The notes: a model not told the origin generated them from the letters alone. A stretch of DNA of 64,000 nucleotides from Paenibacillus barcinonensis (GCF_003217495.1 NZ_QJSW01000021.1:1-64000); one strand, 5' to 3'; positions 38,488-51,141 are shown, numbered from the stretch's first letter. A program made the numbers and translations.

Positions 38488-38912
38488 ATAATTACGTACT
38501 AGCGAATTTATGTAGCGCTCTAAATACGTGACAGCAATAATGATTATAGCTTATGGAGTATTGAAATGCAAGCTATTGCTTTGCACGGCAAAGGTTAGAC
38601 TTATTCCGCAGGTGGTTTGAATTGATCCTGAAATGATCATGATAAAGAAGAATGGATAAAGTCTGGTTTTGAGTACATGCTAAAAGAGGTTTTGGACATG
38701 CCTGCCAAAACATAAAGCATGCAATATGTAGATGAGCACGACCGCTTTCTTCTATATATTGTGCCAAATGAGCGTGCGATTGGCGGGAGAGCATCTCATG
38801 ATGGATGTGATGCTGTATAATCGCTCATCGTGTCCGTAACGAAAGTGCGGAGATTGTGAAAATAGGCGCGTACAGATGCCCGCAAACGTACTGAAATATG
38901 CTATCGAAACAC
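38488..38912. other. Non-coding interval between tRNA-Arg and cggR promoter
   Basis: About 425 nt with no convincing gene on either strand. The only open frame, 73 codons on the minus strand at 38573-38794, has no ribosome site or family content. Confidence 0.45.
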
Positions 38913-38941
38913 TTGCATATCGCGTCAGTTTTAGGTAGAAT
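38913..38941 (+). promoter_or_regulatory. Promoter of the cggR-gap operon
   Basis: TTGCAT at 38913-38918, 17-nt spacer, TAGAAT at 38936-38941, just upstream of the CggR operator. Confidence 0.72.
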
Positions 38942-38946
38942 AAACG

Positions 38947-38982
38947 TGGGACTTAAAAAGTTAACCCGGGACATTTTAGGGC
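38947..38982 (+). promoter_or_regulatory. CggR operator
   Basis: TGGGAC-N6-AGTT-N4-CGGGAC-N6-GGGC: two copies of the GGGAC core 20 bp apart, as in the Bacillus CggR operator (CGGGACN6TGTCN4CGGGACN6TGTC), starting about 5 nt after the -10. The partner half-sites are degenerate. Confidence 0.7.
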
Positions 38983-39025
38983 CATGAAAGAAGCTTGGAG
39001 CGAGAAGCTCGCGGGAGTGGAAAGC

Positions 39026-40051
39026 ATGCGAACGATTTTAGAAGTGCAAAAGCAGCTTCTGCCCGATCTCATGGATGTCTTGAAGAAGCGCTATACGATT
39101 CTGCAACAGATCATGTTATCGGATGTGATCGGACGGAGAACCTTGGCCAATTCCATGCAGATGACCGAGCGGGTTCTGAGAGCTGAGACCGATCTGTTAA
39201 AGGCTCAGGGACTTATCGAAATTGACAGTGCCGGTATGAAGATCAGTGAGGCGGGTTACGAGTTGCTGCAGCAGTTGGAGCCTGTCGCGAAAGAGCTGTT
39301 CGGATTGTCCGAACTGGAAGAGCGAATCAAGCAAGCCTACGGTCTGCAAAAGGTAGTTGTAGTTCCTGGCGATTCGGATGTATCTCCTTTTGCCAAGAGG
39401 GAACTTGGAAGGGCCGGAGCGAAGGCTCTCGGCAATATCATGAATGACAACGACGTTGTTGCCGTCACAGGCGGATCGACAACGGCCGAAGTTGCAGAAC
39501 AGCTCACACCACCAACTTCGCTCAAGGGTGTCTGGTTTGTACCAGCCCGTGGCGGACTGGGAGAAAGTCTTGAAATTCAAGCAAATACGATTGCATCTAC
39601 GATGGCAAAGCGGGTAGGGGCTCAGTACAAACTCCTACATGTACCGGATTTGCTTAGTGATCATGCCTATGAATCATTGCTTCAGGACCCGAGTGTTCAG
39701 GAAATTTTGCAGCTGATCAGGCAATCACGCATCGTTATTCACGGCATTGGTGATGCAGTAGAAATGGCGAAGAGACGCAAGCTTGCCCCGGAGATCATTA
39801 GTGAACTTCAGGAGCAGGGTGCCGTATCAGAGTCTTTCGGGTATTATTTCAACGATCAGGGTGAGGTGGTACATACCATGCTTACACTGGGTATGCGGCT
39901 TCAGGATATTGAGCGCACAGATGTGGTCATCGGTATAGCTGGCGGCAAGAGCAAGGCGGCTGCTATACATTCCGTACTGCGGTTCGGGCAGGAGGATATT
40001 CTGATTATTGATGAGGCTGCGGCCGAAGTCATTGTCGCGGAGATGGAGTAG
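39026..40051 (+). CDS. cggR: Central glycolytic genes regulator CggR
   Basis: A 341-aa SorC/DeoR-type repressor. The N-terminal winged helix covers residues ~15-75 (LMDVLKKRYTILQQIM, IGRRTLANSMQMTERVLRAE) and the sugar-phosphate-binding domain ~90-340 contains AVTGGSTTAEVAEQL and IGIAGGKSKAAAI. In Bacillus, fructose-1,6-bisphosphate releases it from its operator. MRTILEVQKQLLPDL matches the known N-terminus; GGAGTGG lies ~5 nt upstream. The ATG at 38984 would lie against the operator and has no ribosome site. First gene of the glycolytic cluster. Confidence 0.93.
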   Translation: MRTILEVQKQLLPDLMDVLKKRYTILQQIMLSDVIGRRTLANSMQMTERVLRAETDLLKAQGLIEIDSAGMKISEAGYELLQQLEPVAKELFGLSELEERIKQAYGLQKVVVVPGDSDVSPFAKRELGRAGAKALGNIMNDNDVVAVTGGSTTAEVAEQLTPPTSLKGVWFVPARGGLGESLEIQANTIASTMAKRVGAQYKLLHVPDLLSDHAYESLLQDPSVQEILQLIRQSRIVIHGIGDAVEMAKRRKLAPEIISELQEQGAVSESFGYYFNDQGEVVHTMLTLGMRLQDIERTDVVIGIAGGKSKAAAIHSVLRFGQEDILIIDEAAAEVIVAEME

Positions 40052-40180
40052 CCAAAGCTTCGAGATCAGCCAATGGTTTTATTTTCAACATTATCTTAGT
40101 TGTCTTGACGGATCTCACGGTCTGTCTTGAATATATAGTTTCAACAAAAAAATCAATCAAAACTTGGGAGGAACTTACTC

Positions 40181-41188
40181 ATGATTAAAGTAGGTATTAA
40201 CGGTTTTGGACGTATCGGTCGCTTGGCATTCCGCCGTATTCAAAATGTAGAGGGCATTGAAGTTGTAGCAATCAACGACTTGACTGACGCTAAAATGCTG
40301 GCTCATTTGCTTAAATATGATACAACTCAAGGTCGCTTCGATGGCGAAGTTGAAGTACATGACGGCTTCTTCAAAGTGAACGGCAAAGAAGTTAAAGTCC
40401 TTGCTAACCGTAACCCAGAAGAATTGCCTTGGGGAGACCTGGGTGTAGATATCGTTCTGGAATGTACTGGTTTCTTCACAACTAAAGAAGCTGCTGAGAA
40501 ACACTTGAAAGGTGGAGCTAAGAAAGTTGTTATCTCCGCACCAGCTACTGGCGACATGAAAACCATCGTTTACAACGTAAACCATGAAATTCTCGACGGT
40601 ACTGAAACAGTAATCTCCGGCGCATCTTGCACAACAAACTGCCTGGCACCTATGGCAAAAACACTGCAAGACAAATTCGGAATCGTACAAGGTTTGATGA
40701 CTACAATTCACGCTTACACTGGCGACCAAAACACATTGGATGCTCCACACCCTAAAGGTGACTTCCGTCGTGCTCGCGCAGCAGCTGAAAACATCATCCC
40801 TAACACAACTGGTGCTGCTAAAGCCATCGGTCTGGTTATCCCTGAACTGCAAGGTAAATTGGATGGTGCAGCTCAACGCGTACCAACACCAACAGGTTCC
40901 CTGACTGAGCTGGTAACTGTTCTGGAGAAAAAAGTTACAGCTGAAGAAGTTAACGCAGCAATGAAAGCAGCTTCCGATGCACAAACTTTCGGTTACACTG
41001 AAGACGAAATCGTATCTTCCGATATCCAAGGTATCACTTTCGGTTCCCTGTTTGATGCAACTCAAACTAAAGTTCTGACAGTGGGCGACCAACAACTGGT
41101 TAAAACTGTAGCTTGGTATGACAACGAAATGTCCTACACAGCTCAACTGGTTCGCACATTGGAGCACTTTGCAAAAATGATCAAGTAA
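40181..41188 (+). CDS. gap: Glyceraldehyde-3-phosphate dehydrogenase, type I
   Basis: A 335-aa NAD-dependent glycolytic enzyme. NAD-binding NGFGRIGR is at residues 7-14, Asp33 follows in INDLTD, the catalytic Cys150 is in [12 protein letters not shown], and the phosphate-site TGAAKA is near 210. Codon use is strongly biased, as in highly expressed genes. GGGAGGA lies upstream of ATG 40181. In Bacillus the cggR-gapA transcript is cleaved between the genes; the 129-nt gap could hold such a site. Confidence 0.97.
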   Translation: MIKVGINGFGRIGRLAFRRIQNVEGIEVVAINDLTDAKMLAHLLKYDTTQGRFDGEVEVHDGFFKVNGKEVKVLANRNPEELPWGDLGVDIVLECTGFFTTKEAAEKHLKGGAKKVVISAPATGDMKTIVYNVNHEILDGTETVISGASCTTNCLAPMAKTLQDKFGIVQGLMTTIHAYTGDQNTLDAPHPKGDFRRARAAAENIIPNTTGAAKAIGLVIPELQGKLDGAAQRVPTPTGSLTELVTVLEKKVTAEEVNAAMKAASDAQTFGYTEDEIVSSDIQGITFGSLFDATQTKVLTVGDQQLVKTVAWYDNEMSYTAQLVRTLEHFAKMIK

Positions 41189-41204
41189 TATCTTGTAATA
41201 ACAT

Positions 41205-41238
41205 AGAGCGGAAACAGATTGCTATTGTTTCCGCTCTT
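41205..41238 (+). terminator. Terminator-like hairpin between gap and pgk
   Basis: AGAGCGGAAACA / TGTTTCCGCTCT, a perfect 12-bp stem with 9-nt loop, followed by TTATAT. The U-tract is weak, so partial termination or mRNA protection is possible, separating high gap from lower pgk expression. Confidence 0.7.
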
Positions 41239-41338
41239 TATATATCAAACTTTTGCAAATTTCTCATGAACACCAGGACTGACAAGGGATTTGAGCCTTG
41301 AAAGGTCCACCAAATATATGGGTGCGGAGGAAATAGAG

Positions 41339-42520
41339 ATGAACAAAAAAAGTGTACGTGATATCGAATTGAATGGAAAACGGGCATTCGTGCGCGTGGA
41401 TTTCAATGTGCCGCTCGAAGATGGTAAAATTACAGATGACAAACGTATTCGTGCAACACTGCCAACGATCAACTACTTGATCGAAAAAGGTGCTAAAATC
41501 ATCCTGGCAAGCCACATGGGTCGTCCAAAAGGCGAGGTTGTTGAATCCATGCGTTTGACTCCTGCTGCTGAGCGCTTGTCTGAATTGCTGGGTAAACCGG
41601 TTATTAAAGCGGATGATTCCGTAGGCGAAGCGGTTAAAGCTCAAATCGCTGCGATGAACGATGGCGACGTATTGTTGCTTGAGAACGTTCGTTTCCACGC
41701 AGGAGAAGAGAAAAACGATCCGGAACTGGCAAAACAATTTGCTGAACTGGCTGACGTATTTGTTAACGATGCGTTTGGTGCGGCTCACAGAGCGCATTCT
41801 TCGACAGAAGGTATTGCTCATTTGCTGCCAGCGGTATCTGGTCTGTTGATGGAGAAAGAGCTTGAAGTGTTGGGTAAAGCATTGCTGAACCCTGAGCGTC
41901 CTTTCACTGCAATCATCGGCGGTTCCAAAGTTAAGGACAAAATTGATGTGATCGACAACCTGCTGAACATTGCAGACAACGTAATCATCGGCGGCGGTCT
42001 GTCCTACACATTCATGAAGGCTCAAGGATATGAAGTGGGTCAATCCCTGCTGGATGAGTCCAAACTGGATGTAGCTCTGGGCTTCATTGAAAAAGCTAAA
42101 AAACTGGGTAAAAACTTCTATCTGCCAGTGGATATCGTCATTTCTGACGATTTCAGTGCGGATGCGAACACTAAAATTGTTGAAGTTGGCGACATTCCTG
42201 CAGATTGGGAAGGCATCGACATCGGTCTAAAAACACGTGAGATCTATGCTGACGTTGTTAAAAATTCCAAACTCGTTGTATGGAATGGACCAATGGGCGT
42301 ATTCGAAATCGAGCCTTTCTCCCACGGTACTCGTGCAGTAGCAGAAGCTTGCGCAACAACATCTGCTTACACAGTAATCGGCGGCGGTGACTCTGCAGCG
42401 GCAGCTGAGAAGTTCAAATTGGCTGACAAAATGGACCACATCTCTACAGGTGGCGGTGCATCGCTCGAGTTCATGGAAGGCAAACAGCTTCCAGGCGTAG
42501 TTGCATTGAACGATAAGTAA
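41339..42520 (+). CDS. pgk: Phosphoglycerate kinase
   Basis: A 393-aa enzyme making ATP from 1,3-bisphosphoglycerate. [17 protein letters not shown] near residue 13, SHMGRPKG near 58, [10 protein letters not shown] near 118 and the terminal [12 protein letters not shown] / [13 protein letters not shown] are diagnostic. GCGGAGG lies 8 nt before ATG 41339; the longer frame from 41291 lacks a ribosome site. Confidence 0.97.
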   Translation: MNKKSVRDIELNGKRAFVRVDFNVPLEDGKITDDKRIRATLPTINYLIEKGAKIILASHMGRPKGEVVESMRLTPAAERLSELLGKPVIKADDSVGEAVKAQIAAMNDGDVLLLENVRFHAGEEKNDPELAKQFAELADVFVNDAFGAAHRAHSSTEGIAHLLPAVSGLLMEKELEVLGKALLNPERPFTAIIGGSKVKDKIDVIDNLLNIADNVIIGGGLSYTFMKAQGYEVGQSLLDESKLDVALGFIEKAKKLGKNFYLPVDIVISDDFSADANTKIVEVGDIPADWEGIDIGLKTREIYADVVKNSKLVVWNGPMGVFEIEPFSHGTRAVAEACATTSAYTVIGGGDSAAAAEKFKLADKMDHISTGGGASLEFMEGKQLPGVVALNDK

Positions 42521-43306
<786 letters not shown>

Positions 43307-43307
43307 G

Positions 43308-44852
43308 ATGACAGCTCCAAAACCTGTAGCACTGATCATTATGGACGGCTTCGGTCTGCGTAACACGGTAGAAGGCAATGCGGTAGCGCAAGCCAAAAAA
43401 CCGAACTATGACCGCTTCATGAGCCAGTTCCCACACACAACACTGACGGCTTGCGGTGAGGCTGTAGGTTTGCCAGAAGGACAAATGGGGAACTCCGAGG
43501 TAGGTCACCTGAACATTGGTGCCGGCCGGATCGTATATCAGGATTTGACCCGTATCTCCAAATCAATTCGTGACGGCGAGTTTTATGACAATGAAACACT
43601 TGTCAAAGCAGTGCGCGAAGCGAAGCAGAACGGTAAAAAGCTTCATCTCTACGGCTTGTTGTCCGATGGTGGTGTACATAGCCACATCGACCACTTGTTC
43701 GCTATGCTGGATCTGGCTAAAAAAGAAGGAATGAATGACGTATATATTCATGCCTTCATGGATGGCCGTGACGTTATGCCGGACAGTGGTAAAGACTTCA
43801 TGCAGAAGCTGATGGCTAAAATTGATGAGGTTGGTGTAGGACAAATCGCCACAGTCCAAGGTCGCTACTACGCGATGGACCGTGACAAACGCTGGGAGCG
43901 TGTGGAGAAATCCTACCGCGCTATCGTTTACGGCGATGGACCGAAATACACTGATCCGCTTAAAGCGGTTGAAGAATCGTATGAGAAATCCGTATTTGAC
44001 GAATTCGTTGAACCGACGGTTATCGTGAAAGCGGATGGTGAGCCGGTAGGTTTGGTGGAAAGTGGCGATTCCGTTATTTTCCTCAACTTCCGTCCTGACC
44101 GTGCAATCCAGTTGTCGCAAGTATTCACCAACTCCGATTTCCGCGGTTTTGACCGTGGACCGAAGTTCCCTGTGGGCTTGCATTTCGTGTGCCTGACGCT
44201 GTTCAGTGAGACGGTTGAAGGTTATGTGGCTTATGAGCCTAAAAACCTCGACAATACGCTGGGCGAAGTTCTGGTACAGAACAACAAGAAACAACTGCGT
44301 ATTGCAGAAACCGAGAAGTACCCGCACGTAACCTTCTTCTTCAGCGGCGGCCGTGATGTAGAGCTTCCGGGCGAAACTCGTGTGCTGATTAATTCACCTA
44401 AGGTTGCAACATATGACCTGCAGCCTGAAATGAGCGCTTATGAAGTAGCGGATGCAGCTGTTCGTGAGATCGAAGCAGATAAACACGACGCAATCATCCT
44501 GAACTTTGCTAACCCTGACATGGTTGGACACTCCGGTATGCTGGAGCCAACGATCAAAGCGGTTGAAGTGACAGATGAGTGCATGGGCCGTGTTGTAGAC
44601 GCGGTGCTTGCTAAAGGCGGCGTGGTGCTGATCACAGCGGATCATGGTAATGCGGATATGGTGTTTGATGAGCAAGGACGTCCGTTCACAGCTCACACAA
44701 CAAACCCGGTTCCATTTATCGTAACAGATCCGAATGTAACGCTGCGTGAAGGCGGAATTCTGGCGGATATCGCACCAACCATTCTTGACCTGATGCAATT
44801 GCCTAAACCGGAAGAAATGACGGGAACATCCGTTATTGCTACCCGCAAATAA
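43308..44852 (+). CDS. gpmI: 2,3-bisphosphoglycerate-independent phosphoglycerate mutase
   Basis: A 514-aa Mn-dependent mutase of the alkaline phosphatase superfamily. IIMDGFG near residue 10 and the nucleophile Ser63 in GNSEVGH are clear; [21 protein letters not shown] and [10 protein letters not shown] carry further active-site residues. AGGGGGCGAAG before ATG 43308 lies inside the end of tpiA, suggesting coupling. Confidence 0.97.
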   Translation: MTAPKPVALIIMDGFGLRNTVEGNAVAQAKKPNYDRFMSQFPHTTLTACGEAVGLPEGQMGNSEVGHLNIGAGRIVYQDLTRISKSIRDGEFYDNETLVKAVREAKQNGKKLHLYGLLSDGGVHSHIDHLFAMLDLAKKEGMNDVYIHAFMDGRDVMPDSGKDFMQKLMAKIDEVGVGQIATVQGRYYAMDRDKRWERVEKSYRAIVYGDGPKYTDPLKAVEESYEKSVFDEFVEPTVIVKADGEPVGLVESGDSVIFLNFRPDRAIQLSQVFTNSDFRGFDRGPKFPVGLHFVCLTLFSETVEGYVAYEPKNLDNTLGEVLVQNNKKQLRIAETEKYPHVTFFFSGGRDVELPGETRVLINSPKVATYDLQPEMSAYEVADAAVREIEADKHDAIILNFANPDMVGHSGMLEPTIKAVEVTDECMGRVVDAVLAKGGVVLITADHGNADMVFDEQGRPFTAHTTNPVPFIVTDPNVTLREGGILADIAPTILDLMQLPKPEEMTGTSVIATRK

Positions 44853-44870
44853 GTTGCACAGCCACTATAT

Positions 44871-45064
44871 ATGAAATCGGGAAGTTTGGCGTTTACCTCG
44901 GAACGAAGGCAGCAGAAATGGTCTGAAGAAGCGTTAGCGTTCGCCTTTATCACAGGATTCCAACTTATGAAAATAAGTTCAAAGGAATCCGGGGATAACA
45001 GCGATCGGAGGACGATTCTGCTGACGAAGTGGATATGGGGAAACACAAGTGGTCCTGATTTTAA
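44871..45064 (+). ncRNA. Candidate structured leader RNA / repeat element, copy A
   Basis: A ~190-nt non-coding element between gpmI and eno. Copy B lies at 62438-62624. Predicted pairings: closing helix AAATCGGGA 44874-44882 with TCCTGATTT 45053-45061; GTTT 44891-44894 with AAAC near 45041; GAAGCG...CGTTC; GGATTC...GAATCC with inner AACTTAT/ATAAGTT; and CAG-c-GATCG/CGATT-CTG. Conserved primary blocks include GCGTTCGCCTTTATCA and GGGGAT-ACAG-GATCG. It ends about 32 nt before the eno start codon. Function unknown: cis-regulatory leader, processing element or dispersed repeat. Confidence 0.6.
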
Positions 45065-45080
45065 ATAAACTTAAAATTAA

Positions 45081-46382
<1,302 letters not shown>

Positions 46383-46401
46383 GCTGTTTTTACAGCTTTT
46401 C

Positions 46402-46434
46402 AGGCAAGCCGGGTAACTGGCTTGTCTTTTTATT
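46402..46434 (+). terminator. Intrinsic terminator of the glycolytic cluster
   Basis: AGGCAAGCC-gggtaact-GGCTTGTCT followed by TTTTATTT, 20 nt after eno. Confidence 0.88.
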
Positions 46435-46481
46435 TGGCAAAACAGGGTTAAAGATCTAAGAAATCGTATGCTGTGTACTAC

Positions 46482-46510
46482 TTGTATCACACTCGTAGCT
46501 ATGCTACAAT
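46482..46510 (+). promoter_or_regulatory. Predicted secG promoter
   Basis: TTGTAT at 46482-46487, 17-nt spacer, TACAAT at 46505-46510, 58 nt before the secG ATG and after the eno terminator. Confidence 0.7.
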
Positions 46511-46567
46511 TAAAGTAACTGTTTTTATGGTGAGATGTGATGCCCACATGGGTAGGAGGTGGAAAGA

Positions 46568-46801
46568 ATGGATATTGCTTTGAAATTGCTGCTCGTTGTT
46601 TTCTCGATCGGTCTAATCACTGTAGTATTGCTGCAGCACGGAAAAAGCGCTGGTTTGGCGGGTGCCATCTCCGGTGGTGCGGAACATCTTTTCGGTAAAA
46701 CGAAAGCGCGCGGACTGGATCTTTTCTTGCAACGTGCAACAGTGGTACTTGGTGCAGGATTTATGATCGTGGCTATTATTGTTTCAGTGGTTGCCAAGTA
46801 A
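46568..46801 (+). CDS. secG: Preprotein translocase subunit SecG
   Basis: A 77-aa membrane protein of the SecYEG channel. Two hydrophobic helices (about 3-23 and 53-75) flank the conserved loop [26 protein letters not shown] lies 9 nt before ATG 46568; an in-frame GTG at 46559 is within the ribosome site. Confidence 0.94.
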   Translation: MDIALKLLLVVFSIGLITVVLLQHGKSAGLAGAISGGAEHLFGKTKARGLDLFLQRATVVLGAGFMIVAIIVSVVAK

Positions 46802-46860
46802 CTTCAAGATTTGAATTTTCGAATTGAATCAAATAGCTGAGCCCCATGGCTTAACGGATA

Positions 46861-46895
46861 AAAACCTTCGTTTCGTGCTGAAACGGAGGTTTTTT
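46861..46895 (+). terminator. Intrinsic terminator after secG
   Basis: AAAACCT-t-CGTTT / AAACG-g-AGGTTTT around a short loop, followed by T's. Confidence 0.87.
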
Positions 46896-47379
46896 AATAG
46901 ATATTTATGAAACCAAAGTTTGCCAATCATTATGTATTGTCGCTGATATCCAGCTCTCTCATTCAATACAACATGAAGTAATGCTACATTCTGCTTCTGT
47001 TCGATTCCCCGTTTGCTACGACGTATCCCCGACGAGAATAGAAGGGCATGCTCTTGCCAGTGCTGAATATTCCTAATGTATGTGCTCAGTTGTGCCGTTT
47101 TTTTGAAAAAAAGCTGATTTAGATCAGATCGGGCAGTCTGCTGGCTGCATAAACTGTGTGGAGAAGTTCATTGCTTACCGAGCGGGTAGAAGGAATGGGC
47201 CCTGTGGTTTTTTGGCATGCTACGGATGGGCTGGATTGAATTCGTGTATACTAGGGTATGAGATAGTAAGGCCGTGGGTTTAAACATTTACCATATGGCA
47301 CCTGTATATTTACGGCGCGAATTCCGATACATAAAGAGAAGAGATCAGACCACTCTTACGTTTCCCGAGGTGAAAACTA
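46896..47379. other. Non-coding interval between secG and rnr
   Basis: No gene seen. A TATACT at about 47249-47254 could be a -10, with no clear -35. Nothing else is recognised. Confidence 0.4.
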
Positions 47380-50184
47380 ATGATAACCGAACAACAATTA
47401 CTCGACTTCATGCGGGAGACCGCTTATAAACCGATGACATATCAGGAGCTGGAGCAGCACTTTCAGATTGAAGATGCTGCCGATTTCAGAGCCTTTTTGA
47501 TTATGCTAAACACGCTGGAGGAATCCGGCCAGATTTTGCTGACGAGCAACAATCGGTATGGTATGCCGGAACGTATGAACCTGGTGCGTGGCCGCTTGCA
47601 AGCGCATGCGAAGGGTTTTGCCTTTTTGATTCCAGAGGATCGGGAGCACCCGGACGTTTACATCCATGCCAATGATATGAAAAGTGCGATGAATGGAGAT
47701 ACCGTGCTTGTTAAAGTTACGTCCCAAGGCCCGTCTGGTGGACGGCTGGAGGGTGAGATCGTACGTATTGTGACGCGTGCGGTTACACAGGTTGTGGGTG
47801 TTTTTCAAAGTCACGAGGTATATGGATTTGTTATTCCGGATGATAAACGGATTAATCGTGATATTTTTATCCCGCGTACAAATTTTGCAGGGGCTGTAGA
47901 TGGACAGAAGGTCGTTGCCAAGATTGTGAGTTATCCAGAAGGCCGCGCGGCGGCTGAAGGGGAAGTTATTGAAATTCTGGGTCACAAGGATGAGCCGGGT
48001 ATCGACATTTTATCGGTCATTCGCAAGCATCAGCTGCCTGAAGCATTCCCGGATGAAGTGATGCAAGAAGCAGAGAAGGCCCCTGATTCCATTACCGAGG
48101 AAGAGATTGTTCAGCAGGGACGCCGCGATCTGCGCGGACTTAAAATCGTGACGATTGATGGTGAGGATGCGAAGGACCTGGATGATGCGGTTAATGTGGA
48201 GAAGCTGCCGAACGGGAATTACCGTTTGGGAGTTCATATTGCCGACGTAGGATACTACGTGCAAGAAAACTCCAAGCTGGATCAGGAAGCGTATAACCGT
48301 GGGTGCAGTGTGTATCTCGTAGACCGGGTTATTCCAATGCTGCCACAACGTCTGTCCAACGGGATTTGCAGCTTGAATCCGCAGGTGGATCGTCTGACGT
48401 TGTCCTGTGAGATGGAGTTTAACGACCAGATGAAGGTTGTTAAGCACGACATCTTCACAAGTGTGATTAAGACAAAGGAACGCATGACGTATTCAAATGT
48501 GCGCAAAATTCTTGAAGGCGAAGAGCCGGAGCTGCTTGAGCGTTATAAAGATCTGGTGGATGATTTCCACCTGATGAAGGAGATTGCTCTCAAGCTTCGT
48601 GCGATGCGGATGCGCCGCGGGGCGGTTGACTTTGATTTTGAAGAGTCCAAAATCATTGTGGATGAGAACTGCAAACCGGTCGATATTGTGAAACGGGAGC
48701 GTTCCATTGCGGAGCAAATTATTGAGGAATTCATGCTTGCAGCGAATGAGACGGTAGCTGAGCATTTCCACTGGCTCAAAGTGCCATTTATCTATCGGGT
48801 GCATGATGACCCGGATCAGGAAAAACTGCAAAATTTTCTCGCCTTTGCGGCGAATTTCGGACATCATGTCAAAGGACGTGGCAATTCCGTTCATCCACGC
48901 GCGCTTCAATCGCTCTTGGAGGATATTAACGGTACGAAGGAGCAGACGGTCATCAGTACGATGATGTTACGTTCGATGAAACAGGCGAAGTATGACTCTG
49001 AGATGTCAGGCCACTTTGGTCTGGCGGCAGAGTTCTATAGTCACTTTACTTCACCGATTCGTCGTTATCCCGATCTGGTGATTCACCGTGTTATTCGTGA
49101 GGTCATCGAGAATAAAGGAGCACTGCCGGAGAATCGTCAGGAATATCTGGCAAGCCGGATGTCGGATATTGCACAGCAGTCGTCTGAACGTGAGCGTGTG
49201 GCGGTGGAGGCTGAGCGGGATACGGAGAAAATGAAAAAAGCCGAGTACATGCTCGATAAGGTCGGCGAAGAATTCGAAGGTATCATCAGCAGCGTGACAA
49301 GCTTTGGAATGTTCATCGAGCTGGAGAATACGGTGGAAGGTCTCATTCGTCTTAGCGCGCTGACTGACGACTATTACCATTTTGATGATCAGCATATGGC
49401 ACTCATTGGGGAGCGTACCTCGAAGGTATTCCGCATCGGTGACGAAGTGAAGATTCGTGTGGCACGTGTAAGCATGGAAGAGTATACGATTGATTTTGAG
49501 ATGGTCGATATGAAACCTCGCAGAGAGCGTGATGGCGGATTCGAACGTGGTGGACGTGGCGGTAAAGGCGGTCGCTCTGGAAACGGCGGCGGGCGAGGCG
49601 GAGCCAAAGGTGGCTTCGGTGGAAGCCGTGGTGGTAAAGGTAGTGCTGGTGCAGGCGGTGGCAAGCGCGAGCGCGGTGGCCGATCAGTGAGCGAGGGTGC
49701 TCGTGCAGGTCGTGGTGCTACTCCTGCTGGAGCTAATGCCGGATCAGGTGCGAGCGCAGCCTCCCCGACAGGTGGGTTCACTGGCAAACGCGGTGGTAAA
49801 CCGAAAGGTGAGCGCCGTGGAGGGGAAACAGGTGCTTCGAGCAGCCGCGGGCAAGGTGCGGTAAGCTTTGGTTTTGGCTCGGGTAAAGGTGGATACAGCT
49901 CGGCACCAACGGGTCAGGACAGTGCTGGCGCAGGCGGACAAGGAAATGGCCTGAACAGCAGCGGCCGTGGCGAAGGCAGCTTCAAATCCGGCAAGGGCGG
50001 CAGCAATAAAGGTGGTAAAGGCGGAGGTAAACGTAAGAGTACATCGCCTAGCGGTATTTTTATCGGTGAAAATGCCACTCCAGGTGGTGCTCAGGAAGAC
50101 GGAGCGCCTCGTCGCAAGCGCAAGAAAAATAAAGGTGGAGCCGGCAATGCCACAGCGGCTTTTGTACGGAAGAAAAAGAAGTAA
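47380..50184 (+). CDS. rnr: Ribonuclease R with long Gly/Arg/Lys-rich tail
   Basis: A 934-aa 3'-5' exoribonuclease. Layout: winged helix (~1-60), cold-shock/OB domains (~70-225), RNB catalytic domain (~250-590) with metal-binding [15 protein letters not shown] near 264, and an S1 domain (~627-711). Residues ~712-934 form a low-complexity tail rich in GGRGGKGG-type repeats and ending in basic KKKK, much longer than usual lysine-rich tails of RNase R. The order secG-rnr-smpB-ssrA is conserved, and RNase R partners with tmRNA-SmpB in trans-translation. GAGGTG precedes the ATG. Confidence 0.95.
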   Translation: MITEQQLLDFMRETAYKPMTYQELEQHFQIEDAADFRAFLIMLNTLEESGQILLTSNNRYGMPERMNLVRGRLQAHAKGFAFLIPEDREHPDVYIHANDMKSAMNGDTVLVKVTSQGPSGGRLEGEIVRIVTRAVTQVVGVFQSHEVYGFVIPDDKRINRDIFIPRTNFAGAVDGQKVVAKIVSYPEGRAAAEGEVIEILGHKDEPGIDILSVIRKHQLPEAFPDEVMQEAEKAPDSITEEEIVQQGRRDLRGLKIVTIDGEDAKDLDDAVNVEKLPNGNYRLGVHIADVGYYVQENSKLDQEAYNRGCSVYLVDRVIPMLPQRLSNGICSLNPQVDRLTLSCEMEFNDQMKVVKHDIFTSVIKTKERMTYSNVRKILEGEEPELLERYKDLVDDFHLMKEIALKLRAMRMRRGAVDFDFEESKIIVDENCKPVDIVKRERSIAEQIIEEFMLAANETVAEHFHWLKVPFIYRVHDDPDQEKLQNFLAFAANFGHHVKGRGNSVHPRALQSLLEDINGTKEQTVISTMMLRSMKQAKYDSEMSGHFGLAAEFYSHFTSPIRRYPDLVIHRVIREVIENKGALPENRQEYLASRMSDIAQQSSERERVAVEAERDTEKMKKAEYMLDKVGEEFEGIISSVTSFGMFIELENTVEGLIRLSALTDDYYHFDDQHMALIGERTSKVFRIGDEVKIRVARVSMEEYTIDFEMVDMKPRRERDGGFERGGRGGKGGRSGNGGGRGGAKGGFGGSRGGKGSAGAGGGKRERGGRSVSEGARAGRGATPAGANAGSGASAASPTGGFTGKRGGKPKGERRGGETGASSSRGQGAVSFGFGSGKGGYSSAPTGQDSAGAGGQGNGLNSSGRGEGSFKSGKGGSNKGGKGGGKRKSTSPSGIFIGENATPGGAQEDGAPRRKRKKNKGGAGNATAAFVRKKKK

Positions 50185-50378
50185 GCCTAAGCGAGAATTG
50201 CTCAAGAATATTCGAGATGTGAAGGCATTGCCTAGCGGGAATCTGGTCATGTGACTGTTACGGCAGTGAACCGGTGTTCTATAGATAGGTGCATGTGAAT
50301 GCAGCAGGATGGTTGGCTGTAAGTCTCCTGTGAGGATAGCGCAGAGCGGGTTTCGTGTGAGCCGAAAAGGTGTAATGA
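50185..50378. other. Non-coding interval after rnr
   Basis: No gene or motif recognised before the terminator at 50379; together with the smpB leader it makes a 338-nt gene-free stretch. Confidence 0.4.
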
Positions 50379-50410
50379 GAAGGGGCGGCAGAGGCCGCCT
50401 CTTTCTTGAT
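50379..50410 (+). terminator. Intrinsic terminator before smpB
   Basis: GAAGGGGCGGC-agag-GCCGCCTCTTTC with T's following; its tail overlaps the -35 of the smpB promoter. Confidence 0.82.
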
Positions 50411-50434
50411 TTTAACAGCCGTACTTGCTACAAT
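50406..50434 (+). promoter_or_regulatory. Predicted smpB promoter
   Basis: TTGATT at 50406-50411, 17-nt spacer, TACAAT at 50429-50434, about 88 nt before the smpB ATG. Confidence 0.7.
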
Positions 50435-50522
50435 TAAGGTCTGGCACAGGTTCTTTGGTGCAACATGTATGCTATGTTGGTACAGCATGGTACGGTTTAT
50501 TTTACGAAGAAGGAGTGAGGAC

Positions 50523-51005
50523 ATGGGCAAGAATGATGGACAGAATAAAGTGCTTGCACAGAACAAAAAGGCTTCCCATGACTACTTCATTGAAGATACG
50601 TATGAAGCGGGCATGGTGCTGACTGGTACGGAGATCAAGTCTCTTCGTAACGGGCGTGCGAACATTGGCGATTCATTTGCTACGATTCGGAATGGTGAGA
50701 TTCATATTCACAATATGCATATTAGTCCTTTTGAACAAGGGAATCGTCATAATCCAATTGATCCTACACGTACACGTAAGCTGCTCATGCATAAAGTGCA
50801 GATCCACAAATTACTCGGACTGTCCAAGCAGGATGGGTACAGTATTGTACCGCTGAAGATCTATATCCGTAATGGCTATGCGAAGTTGTTGCTCGGATTG
50901 GGTAAAGGTAAGAAGCAGTATGATAAACGGGAGGCAGCCGCAAAGCGGGATGCTCAACGTGATATTCAACGTGTACTGCGCGAGAAGCAGAAGGTTGCAC
51001 GTTAA
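50523..51005 (+). CDS. smpB: SsrA-binding protein SmpB
   Basis: A 160-aa OB-fold protein that binds tmRNA and brings it to stalled ribosomes. Motifs: [17 protein letters not shown] near residue 14, [20 protein letters not shown] near 32-51, and the basic C-terminal tail [29 protein letters not shown] precedes ATG 50523. Its RNA partner ssrA begins 645 nt downstream. Confidence 0.97.
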   Translation: MGKNDGQNKVLAQNKKASHDYFIEDTYEAGMVLTGTEIKSLRNGRANIGDSFATIRNGEIHIHNMHISPFEQGNRHNPIDPTRTRKLLMHKVQIHKLLGLSKQDGYSIVPLKIYIRNGYAKLLLGLGKGKKQYDKREAAAKRDAQRDIQRVLREKQKVAR

Positions 51006-51053
51006 GAGAGAAGTACGTTTCGCGAGAGTCACCGTTAAAGTGTGCGGATTATC

Positions 51054-51071
51054 GTTAGCCTGTCGGCTAAC
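51054..51071 (+). repeat. Small hairpin after smpB
   Basis: GTTAGCC-tgtc-GGCTAAC, a perfect 7-bp stem with no T-run. Confidence 0.5.
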
Positions 51072-51098
51072 TCTGTTAATGATGGTGAACGGAAGAAG

Positions 51099-51141
51099 TC
51101 CTCATAGCTTGCCATGGATTGGCGAGAGTGGGGATTTTTTT
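51099..51141 (+). terminator. Intrinsic terminator after smpB
   Basis: TCCTCA/TGGGGA outer pairing with inner TTGCCA/TGGCGA, followed by seven T's. Confidence 0.78.

Noticed and set aside
40052-40180. Separate strong promoter for gap
   Set aside because: TTGACG near 40106 has no well-placed -10 at 17 nt; evidence too weak to list.
40175-41167. 330-codon open frame antisense to gap
   Set aside because: It mirrors gap almost exactly and encodes a Cys/Phe/Ser-rich product, an artefact of the strong codon bias of gap. No ribosome site or family.
49389-49787. 132-codon proline-rich antisense frame in rnr
   Set aside because: Complement of the Gly-rich repeat tail of RNase R.
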